Shown: positions 23,125-33,900 of the stretch, one piece after another
How the letters are laid out: each line of letters opens with the position of its first letter
How positions within the stretch are numbered: the first letter of the stretch is position 1
NCBI GenBank assembly: GCA_040437565.1
Contig: JBDOQK010000008.1
Coordinates: forward strand, 248,001-312,000
Source: Albugo candida
Lineage: Eukaryota; Oomycota; Peronosporomycetes; Albuginales
Length of the DNA stretch: 64,000 nt
Direction: 5' to 3'
Program-made: the position numbers and the translations under genes
The notes under the pieces: model-generated
Seen by the model: only the letters and a program-made list of their open reading frames with translations
The model's database searches: none
Told to the model about the DNA's origin: nothing

Positions 23125-24782
23125 ATGGACAGCCCTAGCGCAGAACATGGCGAAAATTACTTAAATTCGATCAACTTTCGATCGCTGATTGAATGGCTCA
23201 CAGCTGAGACTCTGCTAGCTCGACCAGACGATCCTTTACAGTTTACACGAGCTCTGATTGATGAGAAAATGGCACAGGTTTGTTAGCCGTCTTTGAGATG
23301 AATGTAATCCATAGGTGCCTGTAGCGCACCGACCACGACCTGTATCAATCTCAAGATGCTGTCATGTATCTTAAGCAATGCTACATGTCCGCGAGGTAAT
23401 TAACATTGCTGATGCGTGTCAGGCTGATTGTATTCCTAGTGCGTTTGCCAATGGGCAGGGAAGGATTGGAATCCAGCCACGACGATCGATGTAAATCATT
23501 GCTTTGTGGGAAGCGGATGCTAATTTGAGCATATTAAGCAAAAATAAAGAATCCGACAAAGCGCCGATAGAGGCGCAAGACGGCGTCACACAGCAACGTC
23601 TTCGCTCACTTGAAAACGCTATCACGTCATGCCATCGCATTGCGAATTCCTTGATGTTTCCCGAAGGTATCGCCGATATCGAAGTAGTACGTTCAGATGA
23701 CACTGATTGCTTTTAGTTGTGTCTTCTGTCATCATTGCGGGAAAAGCCTTACTCAGCGCTGAACACGTGATTCTGTATNNNNNNNNNNNNNNNNNNNNNN
23801 NNNNNNNNNNNNNNNNNNNNNNNNNNNNNNNNNNNNNNNNNNNNNNNNNNNNNNNNNNNNNNNNNNNNNNNNNNNNNNGTGCCTGTAGCGCACCGACCAC
23901 GACCTGTATCAATCTCAAGATGCTGTCATGTATCTTAAGCAATGCTACATGTCCGCGAGGTAATTAACATTGCTGATGCGTGTCAGGCTGATTGTATTCC
24001 TAGTGCGTTTGCCAATGGGCAGGGAAGGATTGGAATCCAGCCACGACGATCGATGTAAATCATTGCTTTGTGGGAAGCGGATGCTAATTTGAGCATATTA
24101 AGCAAAAATAAAGAATCCGACAAAGCGCCGATAGAGGCGCAAGACGGCGTCACACAGCAACGTCTTCGCTCACTTGAAAACGCTATCACGTCATGCCATC
24201 GCATTGCGAATTCCTTGATGTTTCCCGAAGGTATCGCCGATATCGAAGTAGTACGTTCAGATGACACTGATTGCTTTTAGTTGTGTCTTCTGTCATCATT
24301 GCGGGAAAAGCCTTACTCAGCGCTGAACACGTGATTCTGTATCTATACGTAAGTGGCTGCACATTTTTCTTTAAAAAATCTCGTCTCATTCATCCAAGGA
24401 TGAATCGCTGAAATGCTTTTTGGCTCAAAACAGCGATCTCGAGGTTGCTCACGTTCCGAAAGATAAAGGAATTATTGGAGCCGTAGCTGCAAGCTGTAAA
24501 TGTATCAATTTGTCTAATATCTACGATGACGACAATACATTGGACGCTTATTATGACAGAATTGCCGGTATTCCCGCACGTTCGTTACTCTGTGTACCCA
24601 TTCGCGAGAATGGAAATGTCATCGGCGTTCTTCAAGCACTAAACAAGTGTGCGAACGGAAAGTCAAGTTCAAGATTTGATGCGTTGGATGAGGAATTACT
24701 CGGTATTGTAGCCGCACAAGCTGGAATATCCGTCACCAACGCGCATTTGTATGAGATTGCCCGAGAAGAAATCGCCAAATAG
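23125..24782 (+). CDS. RIIa-like docking domain plus GAF domain protein
   Basis: Exons: 23125-23277, 23325-23395, 23440-23490, 23539-23666, then 24281-24348 and 24399-24782 (left copy used before the gap, right copy after it); introns 47, 44, 48, 50 and 50 nt; total 855 nt, 284 residues. The N-terminus has a short helix pair resembling the RIIa/Dpy-30-type dimerisation domain (NFRSLIEWLTAETLLARPDD, ALIDEKMAQ). The second half is a GAF domain: KALLSAEHVILYLYDESLKC, KDKGIIGAVAASCKC, SLLCVPIRENGNVIGVLQAL, EELLGIVAAQAGISV. GAF ligand-binding residues cannot be assigned by eye. RIIa domains are common in axonemal proteins, so a role in the zoospore flagellum or cAMP-linked anchoring is conceivable but inferred. 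A gap with 464 nt of duplicated flank sits inside the gene. Confidence 0.8.
23779..23878. other. 100-N assembly gap with duplicated flanks
   Basis: 23315-23778 is repeated as 23879-24342 (464 nt). Collapsing one copy gives an uninterrupted RIIa-GAF gene. Confidence 0.92.
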
Positions 24783-24882
24783 ACCAAAAGTAAAATCATA
24801 GAATATCAAACATGCGTTGACCACTTTATCTAACAACCTTGACCCAAAACTGATGTAATAGCATACCCCATATACGGAGGTT

Positions 24883-26529
24883 ATGACGGCGCACGACGAC
24901 GAAAGCTTTAGCAAATCAGTAAAGGAACTGGTTTCCTTTCTTGCTCATCCGCGAGCGGAATTACGAAAGTCATCAACCCGTCTTCTTGTGGATCTTACTG
25001 CTTCCGAAAATGGGATCCAAGAGTTGATGCATTCGCAAATTGATGTCGTACGAGCTTTATGTCGATTATTTGGTGATATGCAGTCCATTGCACGAGACGC
25101 GCTCAAAACCGCTATCAATCTCACGGCCGCCAGTCCGATATTCTGTGNNNNNNNNNNNNNNNNNNNNNNNNNNNNNNNNNNNNNNNNNNNNNNNNNNNNN
25201 NNNNNNNNNNNNNNNNNNNNNNNNNNNNNNNNNNNNNNNNNNNNNNNTTCCTTTCTTGCTCATCCGCGAGCGGAATTACGAAAGTCATCAACCCGTCTTC
25301 TTGTGGATCTTACTGCTTCCGAAAATGGGATCCAAGAGTTGATGCATTCGCAAATTGATGTCGTACGAGCTTTATGTCGATTATTTGGTGATATGCAGTC
25401 CATTGCACGAGACGCGCTCAAAACCGCTATCAATCTCACGGCCGCCAGTCCGATATTCTGTGGAAAAGCTGTGCAATCGGACGCTATCGGTCGAGTTCTG
25501 AATCTCATTGCGGATATTGATTGGTCACTGGCCAATCTGTCAATGATGCTTCTTGCCAACATCACAACAATCACCACAGGAGTGAAGGCTTTGATTGGGG
25601 CAGAAGATAATGATCCAACGTCGAAATCCATCGATTATAGAGAATTCCATATGCGAAGATTGACGGATCGCTTTCTGGAAACTCAACCAGAGCCCGATGG
25701 CGCTGATGCTCAGACGGGGGAGCCCATTTGGGATGACGATTTTCAGTATGTGGCTGCTATCTTCGCCAATATCAGTCAGATAGAACAGGGTCGTGATTTT
25801 CTCCTACGAAATAGAAAGGAAGGTGTTGTTGTAAAGCATCTCTTACCTCAAATGAACTCACCAAATGTAATTCGACGTCGGGGAATCGTTCATGCCGTGC
25901 GAAATCTATGCTTCGACACGAACAATCACTTTCTTCTGTACGATCAGCTGGATATCGTCTCCACGCTGCAATATCTCTTGATCGGGCCAGAGGAACTAGA
26001 AATACAAGATCGGGAGGGAATGCATCCGAGCGTTTATCGACTTGGTACAAAGAAGAAACGCGAACAAGACAGTCAAGTTCGTGCTGCAGCAATCGAATGC
26101 TTATTACTACTTTGCACAACTCGAAATGGCCGGAAGGATTTGCGTAAGAAGAACGTTTATATCGTCATTCGGAATGCGCATCTGGCAGAGACGGACGAGG
26201 AGATCAGCGAGCAAATATACAAATTGGTCGATCTGCTAATTCGAGATGAGGAAGGAGAAGAACCAGACTGGAACCAAGTTCATACGAAAGCTTTTTCGGA
26301 CCGTTCGGCCGAACCCAGCCCACAAAAAGATACTCATCACGAGCCTCTCCACCCGTCAGTAGTCATGTCGTCCGTAGTCAAGCCGCCGATTGTCACGAAA
26401 GCCGTCAAGCCAGACCCGATGACTGAAGAAAGTATCGAAGAATCAATCCCTGACGATTTGGCAGCTCAATTGGCCGATGAAGTAGCCGCCTTAGACGTCA
26501 GCAGTGACGAAGAAGTTGAAGTCGATTAA
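24883..26529 (+). CDS. HGH1: HGH1 homolog (eEF2-folding chaperone, armadillo-like)
   Basis: HGH1/FAM203 assists folding of elongation factor 2. Single exon. The protein starts MTAHDDESF, has armadillo-like helices (ELVSFLAHPRAELRKSSTRL, SLANLSMMLLANITT) and the family blocks WDDDFQYVAAIFANISQIEQ, VIRRRGIVHAVRNLCFD and LQYLLIGPEEL. The acidic C-terminal tail (DVSSDEEVEVD) is typical of soluble cytosolic proteins. The stretch 24933-25147 is repeated at 25248-25462 across a 100-N gap; by chance the gapped frame stays open. With one copy removed the product is about 443 residues, close to family length, so the apparent internal duplication is an artefact. Confidence 0.93.
   Translation: MTAHDDESFSKSVKELVSFLAHPRAELRKSSTRLLVDLTASENGIQELMHSQIDVVRALCRLFGDMQSIARDALKTAINLTAASPIFCXXXXXXXXXXXXXXXXXXXXXXXXXXXXXXXXXXSFLAHPRAELRKSSTRLLVDLTASENGIQELMHSQIDVVRALCRLFGDMQSIARDALKTAINLTAASPIFCGKAVQSDAIGRVLNLIADIDWSLANLSMMLLANITTITTGVKALIGAEDNDPTSKSIDYREFHMRRLTDRFLETQPEPDGADAQTGEPIWDDDFQYVAAIFANISQIEQGRDFLLRNRKEGVVVKHLLPQMNSPNVIRRRGIVHAVRNLCFDTNNHFLLYDQLDIVSTLQYLLIGPEELEIQDREGMHPSVYRLGTKKKREQDSQVRAAAIECLLLLCTTRNGRKDLRKKNVYIVIRNAHLAETDEEISEQIYKLVDLLIRDEEGEEPDWNQVHTKAFSDRSAEPSPQKDTHHEPLHPSVVMSSVVKPPIVTKAVKPDPMTEESIEESIPDDLAAQLADEVAALDVSSDEEVEVD
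25148..25247. other. 100-N assembly gap with duplicated flanks
   Basis: 24933-25147 equals 25248-25462 (215 nt). Lies inside HGH1. Confidence 0.92.
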
Positions 26530-26623
26530 AGTCAATTCGACATACAAGGCGCCGATGCGAGGCTCTCTTCTGAATAGATAGCATACTTGAATAAAAGCTG
26601 AGCGACAGATATTATACAAAACG

Positions 26624-26841
26624 ATGGCATCGAGGAAAAATGGTGTTCCTGGATCTAAGTTTTTGCTCGTCGCTGATGACTTACAATGGACTTTGACTAC
26701 ATCCTCCATGTGGTCCGATTCATTCGTGAGTCACGGATATCAAAGGGGAAATAATGTCCAATCTATTTACTTTCCAATTTTCAGCGGGAGCTTCGCGACA
26801 CCCATAAACCGTTCCTTTTCAAATTTCCGGCGAACCGCTGA
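26624..26841 (+). CDS. Small spliced ORF, 52 residues, antisense to cyclin B 3' end
   Basis: Exons 26624-26725 and 26785-26841, separated by a 59-nt intron with a consensus donor (GTGAGT) and acceptor (CCAATTTTCAG). The product begins MASRKNGVPGSKFLL and ends FLFKFPANR; no signal peptide, membrane span or known motif was recognised. The second exon overlaps the last coding bases of the convergent cyclin B gene on the other strand. It may be a true small protein, the first exons of something longer that is misread, or a chance ORF. The strong splice signals are the only real support. Confidence 0.35.
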
Positions 26842-27945
26842 TAATTTGCTGGTCTTTCCCACTCCGTTTTGAGCGTTCCAGAGCATTTCTCTCAGGTCTG
26901 CTACGCACTTGGATAGCTCAGCTTCTTTGTACGAAGTGTGGTGTTCCAAAATTGAATTCCATAATGGAAACTCATTCATCTGACATTTTGAGATGTACAG
27001 CGCGGAAGAAGCAATCAAAGATGGACGATGGCGAATCAATTTGTACTCTTGTAAACTCCGATCGATGATGTAATGAGCAAAATAGTGCACACGATCATCA
27101 GAGGTGCCTGAGGCCTTGAAAAACCGCTGAATAAAGTGATACGCTGTTGGGAATGTGACGCGATAACTGACGCTAGAAAGGATACTTTCTTCCATTCCAA
27201 ACACTTCATCTCGTGTGTACGCATTGTCAGTGATACGAACAAAATCTTCAGCTTCCGGGGGATAGATTTCTTCATACTTGGAAGCGATAAACATTGCAGT
27301 GACGCCAACCAGCTGAAGACGTTGTCTAGGAACAGACAAATTCTTCTCCAAATGTCGATCAATCAATTGTATCGCAATGTGAAGAGCATGAGGGGTCAAA
27401 TCGTATTTACAATGAACATCCACGAGCCAATCAATCAAAATAGATCGCATTTTCGAATTGATATCGCTTTGACGAGACATGTAGCTGCAACTGGTCATAA
27501 ACTCTTTTTCCACAGAAAGTTGGTATTTGGTGATTTCTTCAGCGTATTGCCAGCACGATGACGCATCATTCTTATCTTTCGAGTCGATATCATGCTTTTC
27601 CTTTTGGGGGATTTTCGGAAGCACCGGAGACTGGAATAAAGAAGACCGTGCATCCTCAATGCCCAAAGACGATAACGATGGACCCACCGGCTTTGATACA
27701 GCTTTTCTCGGCTGAAAGATAGCCGCAATCGACTGTTTGGGATCGGTGATTGTCGACAGGCCTTTGCGAACCTTCTTTTCCGCTGGTTCATACACTGTCG
27801 ATAGCGAGTTCGATTGCAGCTTGATTTTCTTCGCATGGAGCTGATTCGTGACATCGCCAAGCACTGTACGTTTTCGGAATGTCGAAATTGGCTTCTGTCC
27901 AATTTTGCTTCCATTTTGGCGGTCGTCCACTTTTGCGTCATTCAT
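26767..27945 (-). CDS. B-type mitotic cyclin
   Basis: Single-exon cyclin of 392 residues; partner of CDK1 at mitosis. The N-terminus has a destruction box (RTVLGDVTN, residues 26-34, RxxLxxxxN) and a Lys-rich disordered region. First cyclin fold: MRSILIDWLVDVHCKYDL, then QLIDRHLEKN, then LQLVGVTAMFIASKYEEIYP (the MRxILxDWLV and KYEE signatures). Second fold begins PTAYHFIQRFFKASG and includes SLIASSALYISK. The start at ATG 27945 leaves a normal-length N-terminus. A versus B type is judged from the PPEAEDFVRITDNAYT segment and is fairly secure. Its 3' end overlaps a possible small ORF on the other strand. Confidence 0.95.
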   Translation of the reverse strand: MNDAKVDDRQNGSKIGQKPISTFRKRTVLGDVTNQLHAKKIKLQSNSLSTVYEPAEKKVRKGLSTITDPKQSIAAIFQPRKAVSKPVGPSLSSLGIEDARSSLFQSPVLPKIPQKEKHDIDSKDKNDASSCWQYAEEITKYQLSVEKEFMTSCSYMSRQSDINSKMRSILIDWLVDVHCKYDLTPHALHIAIQLIDRHLEKNLSVPRQRLQLVGVTAMFIASKYEEIYPPEAEDFVRITDNAYTRDEVFGMEESILSSVSYRVTFPTAYHFIQRFFKASGTSDDRVHYFAHYIIDRSLQEYKLIRHRPSLIASSALYISKCQMNEFPLWNSILEHHTSYKEAELSKCVADLREMLWNAQNGVGKTSKLSAVRRKFEKERFMGVAKLPLKIGK

Positions 27946-28021
27946 AGAGATTGCATGCTAGAGGTCATATTTGTGAAAAATACAGTATGGTTGGTCATTT
28001 TCGTATTTCTAATATAGAGAG

Positions 28022-28455
28022 CTAATGAGTTACCGCGCTTCGCTTAAGTCCGATACGAGATTTATTGAGCACACGCGTGGCATGATCAGGGACTTCGTTT
28101 TCCGCATTGCTAGAGTATTTTGAGCGCATAATGTCGATTGCTACAGTGTCGTAAGCTCGTAGCAACGTATTTAGATCGGATTTTTTCGATGCTGTCGGCT
28201 GGTTGTGAAGCGACGCTGACGTGTTATATACGATGAGGGCTACTGTACACAGAGAGATATGTACAACAGAATGATTCCTCTCCTGTAGCTAGCTATACAA
28301 AGTTAATTTGGGTGTGATAGCTGATGATTGCTTTTGTGATTTTTTCTTTTTTTTAGCAATCGTCCCTTCTTCACAAAGCCACACTGCCAAACTCTCTCAA
28401 CCGGTAATTGAATGCAGCCGTTTGATTTTGCTATAATAGAAGACCTGTGTGAATT
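28022..28455 (-). CDS. Possible small gene of unknown function
   Basis: The minus strand is open from about 28255 down to a stop at 28022 (SDLNTLLRAYDTVAID, then MRSKYSSNAENEVPDHATRV, ending LKRSAVTH). Upstream, 28455-28310 is also open and starts after an acceptor-like TTCACACAG, with a run of lysines (GTIAKKKKKSQKQSS). A 56-nt GTATAG...TACAG intron could join them but the phase does not match in my reading, so the gene model is incomplete. No domain was recognised. Coding character rests on the sustained open frame and amino-acid composition only. Confidence 0.35.
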
Positions 28456-28568
28456 TACAGTCGCTTCAAAAAAAATATCAAGGGTTCGATCCTACAAAAA
28501 CGTTCTTCCACTATTTTATGTTTATCTATAATAATGTACGCACCTTAATTGCGTTTTTGCTTGTGCGT

Positions 28569-30915
28569 ATGGATTCCGCAAGTGCTGAAAATGACGACGA
28601 GTTTTCAAATCTTCTGGCTTCCTATGACATTATTCATTCGTGCGACGCTTTGAGGGAGTACCTCTTCTATCATTCTCAATTCAGGTACCAATATCGTCTT
28701 CTTACAATCAGATTTATGACCATATTTGTTGCGCTCATTCAGGGTCGGAAGGCGATCCAATCAATGTCGAAGCGAGTTTTACGAGCGAATCCATCTCATT
28801 CTCGATCGCATTTTTGGCAATGACGATCTTTCTCGTCATCGTTATGGCGGATGGTTGGATTACAGCGCTCAAAACGACGGTATCAGCACTCCACCTCATC
28901 TGAAAGAAACCGAGTCGACTGCCAGCCAAATTGCCTCTCCAAGTGAGCTCAAATATGTAAACGCAGAGAAAACCACAGATTGTGGAATTTTTGGAAAAGA
29001 ATTACTCACAAAGAGTTCAAGAAAGCTCGTTGAATTCCTTTCCATTTCCATTTTAGAACGCGACGAAGGCTCCTTGTGCCAATTTATATTCCAAACGCAT
29101 CATTCCGTGCTGTTCCGCTATGAGCTCGATACGCTTCCAGAGCAAGCAAAGATTTCCATACTCACAAATTCGCCGTGGACGTCAGTTTTATTCACTCAGT
29201 TATTGCACAAGTCGATTATCAAGCATCCTATCGACACGCGAAATCCTTCTCTTCTCCTAACGGCTCAAGAATTATATCTCTTCTATTTCTTACGTCATCC
29301 AGCATCAGCCGGACATTACTCGACGACCTCAAACTCGATACCCAAAGAAAAACAACACCAAGGCACATTTTTGACTTCTATTTCTCACTCTTTCCATCGA
29401 GCTGGAAAGCGATTTGGGCGTCAGGATCATACCTGGCGATCATTTTTCCGCGATGGCTACACCCCTCTTCTGCACAACAATCCGTACAATGTCCTCCTTT
29501 TGCATTACCTTCGAATATTTCTTCCCGATACCAACATGACGGTCAAAAATCGATTTCATTCCAATCTTTTGAAAAACACCAATATCTTCCTACACACACT
29601 GATTGAGTTTTGGCTTCGACAAAATATGATACTTTTCTATGAAAATGTATCGGAGTTAAACGGCTTTCCCATACGCCAAACGTGTGAGCAAATCGGTCCA
29701 ATTCACGAAAATACCATTGGAAATCGAAATAATCCTTTGGCAATCGTTCAGACACAAACGAGTTATATGGCTCCATCCGACGATCTACTGAGCTCATTGG
29801 TCGTCACTATCATTCACTTGCTGTCTGACTCGCATTATCCGATTTCCATGCGACCAATTATGAAGTCTCTGTACCCAACGGATGTTCTCACACTCAATGT
29901 GCATGTCGTAAGACGGCCTTTGTATGAGTTTTTACGACTGGTTTTCTCGCGGGCGCCGATCGGACTCACGCCAATCGCATTCCTCACGATCTCGGACGTT
30001 TGGCTCGCCTACATTCAGCCGTGGCGATGTAAGCATTGGGCAGCCTGCAGACAATCGAATGATGCGTATACCAGTGACTGGGAGACCTTCGTGCTCGCCA
30101 ATTATCATTTCTATGCGGTCCTTCTGGGGGCATTTGTGCAACGAGCAAAGGAATTGGATTTCTCAATACAAAGTCGTCGAAATCTGTTGTTACGCGTCTT
30201 GATTGTCTACACTGCGGATTTGCTGTCACTACTCAAGCGGATTGATGGATACCTGCAGCGTAAGGGATCACGAATCGAACGCATCGACGAAGTGGACATG
30301 GAGCAGTATCAAATCGTCGAGTATTACTGCAAAATGCTCGGGATCGAATGCATTCCAGTACCTCTGCACGAAACATTTCATCGGGATGCCGAGCGGCTGT
30401 ATGATAAACTCGTCAATGATTCTTGCTGCACGGAAAAGGACTCGAGCCAAGACGCCACAATGGATCGACTTTGCGGCATGCTACGCAGTATTTTTGAGAT
30501 ATCCGATGCGTATGTGGCATCTGTTACGCAAGTAAAGTCAAGTTTCAGTCCGATCGATTCACTGGAGCCGACTCGGGACGTCAAGCAGCCTCATCGACTT
30601 ACACGCCAGGGAATTTTTGAGCTGAAGAACGGTCTCCGCCTATGTTCACCAGACACCGCAACGTACATTGGCGATCCGATACTGAGACCCATTCGATCGT
30701 ATGAGATTCCGATACTCGTTCGTTTGCTGTATCGCATTTCCATTTGGCTCAATGGGATTTTTGGCTTGGAGAATCCGTATCGCGGCAAGAATCTGCAGGA
30801 TAATATCGACGTCAAGTCGCCCGTATTTCGCATCAATCTTCGATTCCTTGCGAGCAAACCGAATCTCATCACAATCTCAGTGCTAATGCTGTTGCTTTGG
30901 ATAAGTTGGAGATAG
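28569..30915 (+). CDS. SMPD4: Sphingomyelin phosphodiesterase 4 (neutral sphingomyelinase 3)-like
   Basis: SMPD4-family protein of the nuclear envelope and ER, C-terminally anchored. Exons 28569-28684 and 28743-30915 (58-nt intron) give 762 residues. Family features: MRPIMKSLYPTDVLTLNVHV, then RRPLYEFLRLVFSRAPIG and SDVWLAYIQPWR, which match the SMPD4 core (human: LYRFLRHAFEHWPLDAS, IWLSYLQPWRY). The last residues form a membrane anchor (LITISVLMLLLWISW) right at the end, as in animal SMPD4. An N-terminal exon of 116 nt (MDSASAENDDEFSNLLASYD) is assigned by phase. Whether the protein is an active hydrolase is debated for the family, and no catalytic residues can be assigned here. Stop codons of this gene and the downstream chromatin gene are 44 nt apart and convergent. 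Confidence 0.85.
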
Positions 30916-30959
30916 TAAGAGCGGAATACAAAATGCCAATAAGAAATCACATTTGATTT

Positions 30960-33900
30960 TCAGGCTACTTCGCTCGATTCGCTATCGGAAGATGACGAAA
31001 AGTACGAAGAAGAAGATGAGCCAGCAGAGTCATACTCTTTAGCACTCGAAAGCGCTTGTGCTTCCGGAGGCCTCTGGTCCACTGGAGATGGTGTTTGAGG
31101 TGGTAGAGGTGGAGGTGCCACTATTGGTTGACCTTCCAGCTCAGATGGAGCCGACATTGCTTCGTCCGAAGACTCGGTAAGGGCTTTGTGCTCTGTTTCC
31201 GACACACTTTGGGAATCGCTGTCGCTCGATCCCTTCCGTGAGATTTTGCGCTTCCGTCGGGGCATTGATCGCGGACATTGGCTTGTGCTATCGGACGAAT
31301 CATTTTTGGTGTCTTCGCTAGAATGACCGCTACTTGCTTCCATTGTCCACGCATCTTCATTAGAAACACCCACGGAATCCTCATCATTTTCGCTCTCCAG
31401 CGCCATTTTCGTATCGCTCAAAGTCCGGGCTCCATGATGCTCGGCACATTTACACATTTGACCAAACATTCGCCTCAGCGTATTTGCGTACGATACAATC
31501 ACCGAATCCTTTGCGTTATACGTCTCACAATTGTGCCAAATGAGCTCCACATCCGATTTGAACATTTCCCAGGACTAAGAAAAAAANNNNNNNNNNNNNN
31601 NNNNNNNNNNNNNNNNNNNNNNNNNNNNNNNNNNNNNNNNNNNNNNNNNNNNNNNNNNNNNNNNNNNNNNNNNNNNNNNNNNNNNNTTGTGCTATCGGAC
31701 GAATCATTTTTGGTGTCTTCGCTAGAATGACCGCTACTTGCTTCCATTGTCCACGCATCTTCATTAGAAACACCCACGGAATCCTCATCATTTTCGCTCT
31801 CCAGCGCCATTTTCGTATCGCTCAAAGTCCGGGCTCCATGATGCTCGGCACATTTACACATTTGACCAAACATTCGCCTCAGCGTATTTGCGTACGATAC
31901 AATCACCGAATCCTTTGCGTTATACGTCTCACAATTGTGCCAAATGAGCTCCACATCCGATTTGAACATTTCCCAGGACTAAGAAAAAAAGTCAGGAAAA
32001 AGCTTTGGATTTCAATTTGCAGACCTGATAGAAATGCTGCTGCACGCGAATGCGTACGGTCCCGAGATCCATTGGATGCGGAATACGATCGAGATAATCA
32101 ACACAGCCATCCATTTCCGGGTCCACAGGCCGTGCAAATAATTCCTTGACAATTTGTGAGTTTTCAGTGGAGAACTCAAATTTCTCTTACAGCAAGCTCT
32201 TCATGCAGCAAACGCTGGATGATCGTCATGCACAGTGCCGATAATGCGTTCTCAGGTTGAGACTACAGCATACAGCACGATGATCAGAGCGAGTACGAGA
32301 GAAGCTGACTGGTACCTTGAGGCCGTGCCAATCCATCCAGTCATCAGTATCATCATCTTCGCTTGATGTGTCGACTTCACGCTGCCTTCTTCGCGCCCGT
32401 GATGCTCTATGCAAAGTGTCAGTATCAAAAAAGCAATGATTTCTTCATTGTCTGACCGTTCCATTGCAAGACGTTGCTTACTGTCACCCCGAGGCATTCC
32501 TTCTGGCTCCGAGTAGTCTCGATCATGCTACCAAAAAATGTCAAAATTGCTCGATCTCTTTTGAATGACGTACATCTCCAACTGATTGCCTCTTTATCCG
32601 TGTCATTGCAAGTCGTGACGATTGTCGTCGAGGTAGACTCTCGTAATGCAATTCCTGACGCTTATGACGTTCAAACTCGACAGTTTCTTGGTGTTTGAGT
32701 ATGGAAATAAGACGACCTCGGAGTCTGCAGGCCAGCAAAGTGAATGGAGCTGTTGGTTGAGAGAGCGAATTCGACTCACCTTTCTTGTTCCAGGGAGCCG
32801 CCCATAAGCGATTCAATCACGTGACTGAGGCTTCCTAGAGACGAGCTAACCACTCGCCACGTGCACGGTCCGGGCAACTCGATATGATGTTCTCGTATTC
32901 GTTCCGCTTGAATTTTCTCTCGTAGTCGTCTGCGTTTCTTACATGCATCCAACAATTTCCTAAATTCTTCGTGATACCGCCTCCGGTGAGTTCGATTGTG
33001 ATTACTTCGATGCTGAGAGCTTTTTTTGTGCTTTTTCTTGATTTTTGTATGCTTTCTATCGGGATTAGAATTTGATTTGGCTTTGTGCTTTCGTACTCTT
33101 TGATTTTTTTCAGAGTGATTCTGTGTTGGATCTGCCTTTGCTACTGTATCGCAAGGCCGTCGACGTCTTGGCCAGCCTCGTGCATCATTGACAAGACACT
33201 CGAAACATCGCCATTCACCTTTAGGTCGAATATCCAGCGGTGGATCCAGGTAACGCATATCGTAATCCTTCCGACAAGAGGCACATAATATATTAAACGT
33301 CTCTGTGCCTTCGATTGGATCCGAGCAAGGAATTGCTTTTTGTGTGATTTTCGGGCATTCTGGTGGTTGTTCCGCTTGAACGTCTTCAATTTTGACTTTT
33401 TTGCTCTTGATGATCACAGAGAGAGGTTGGGAGCTTCCGCTTTCATCACTTCCACTCGAGTCGTCATCGATAATAAATCGTTTTTTTGAGCCGATTGCGT
33501 GGAGAACAGGTGCTTCTTTCTTCATATTTGTATCGGATATCTTATTCATTCCATTCTGTTCGCCGTTGAGAATTTCTGTTTTCATAATGTCTCTGCATTC
33601 TTTCTGCTTCAAATTCGCCCTGGCTTCTTCGTCCTTCTCCTCATTGTTCTCTTCCTTTATAATCACCTCGCTTTCTGACTCCACCTTTATCTGTTCCAGG
33701 GAGCTATCTTCCTTGTCTTGGTGGCTGAAATTCACAGACAGACGAATGCGAGTCGAATCGGCGAATTCCACGCAATAATTGGCTTCTCTATACGAAAAGA
33801 ATCAGAGTATATGAGAAAGATACTGGGCACAACGTATTGGAAGGAAGACTTTATTCATAAGCCAACTAGCTATTCTAAGCTTCCACAAGTAAAAGCAATT

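Noticed and set aside
24933-25462. Apparent tandem armadillo duplication in HGH1
   Set aside because: The two copies are identical and flank a 100-N run; an assembly overlap explains it.
28470-28490. GGGTTCGATCC-like string resembling a tRNA T-loop
   Set aside because: No acceptor stem, D-arm or anticodon arm fits around it.
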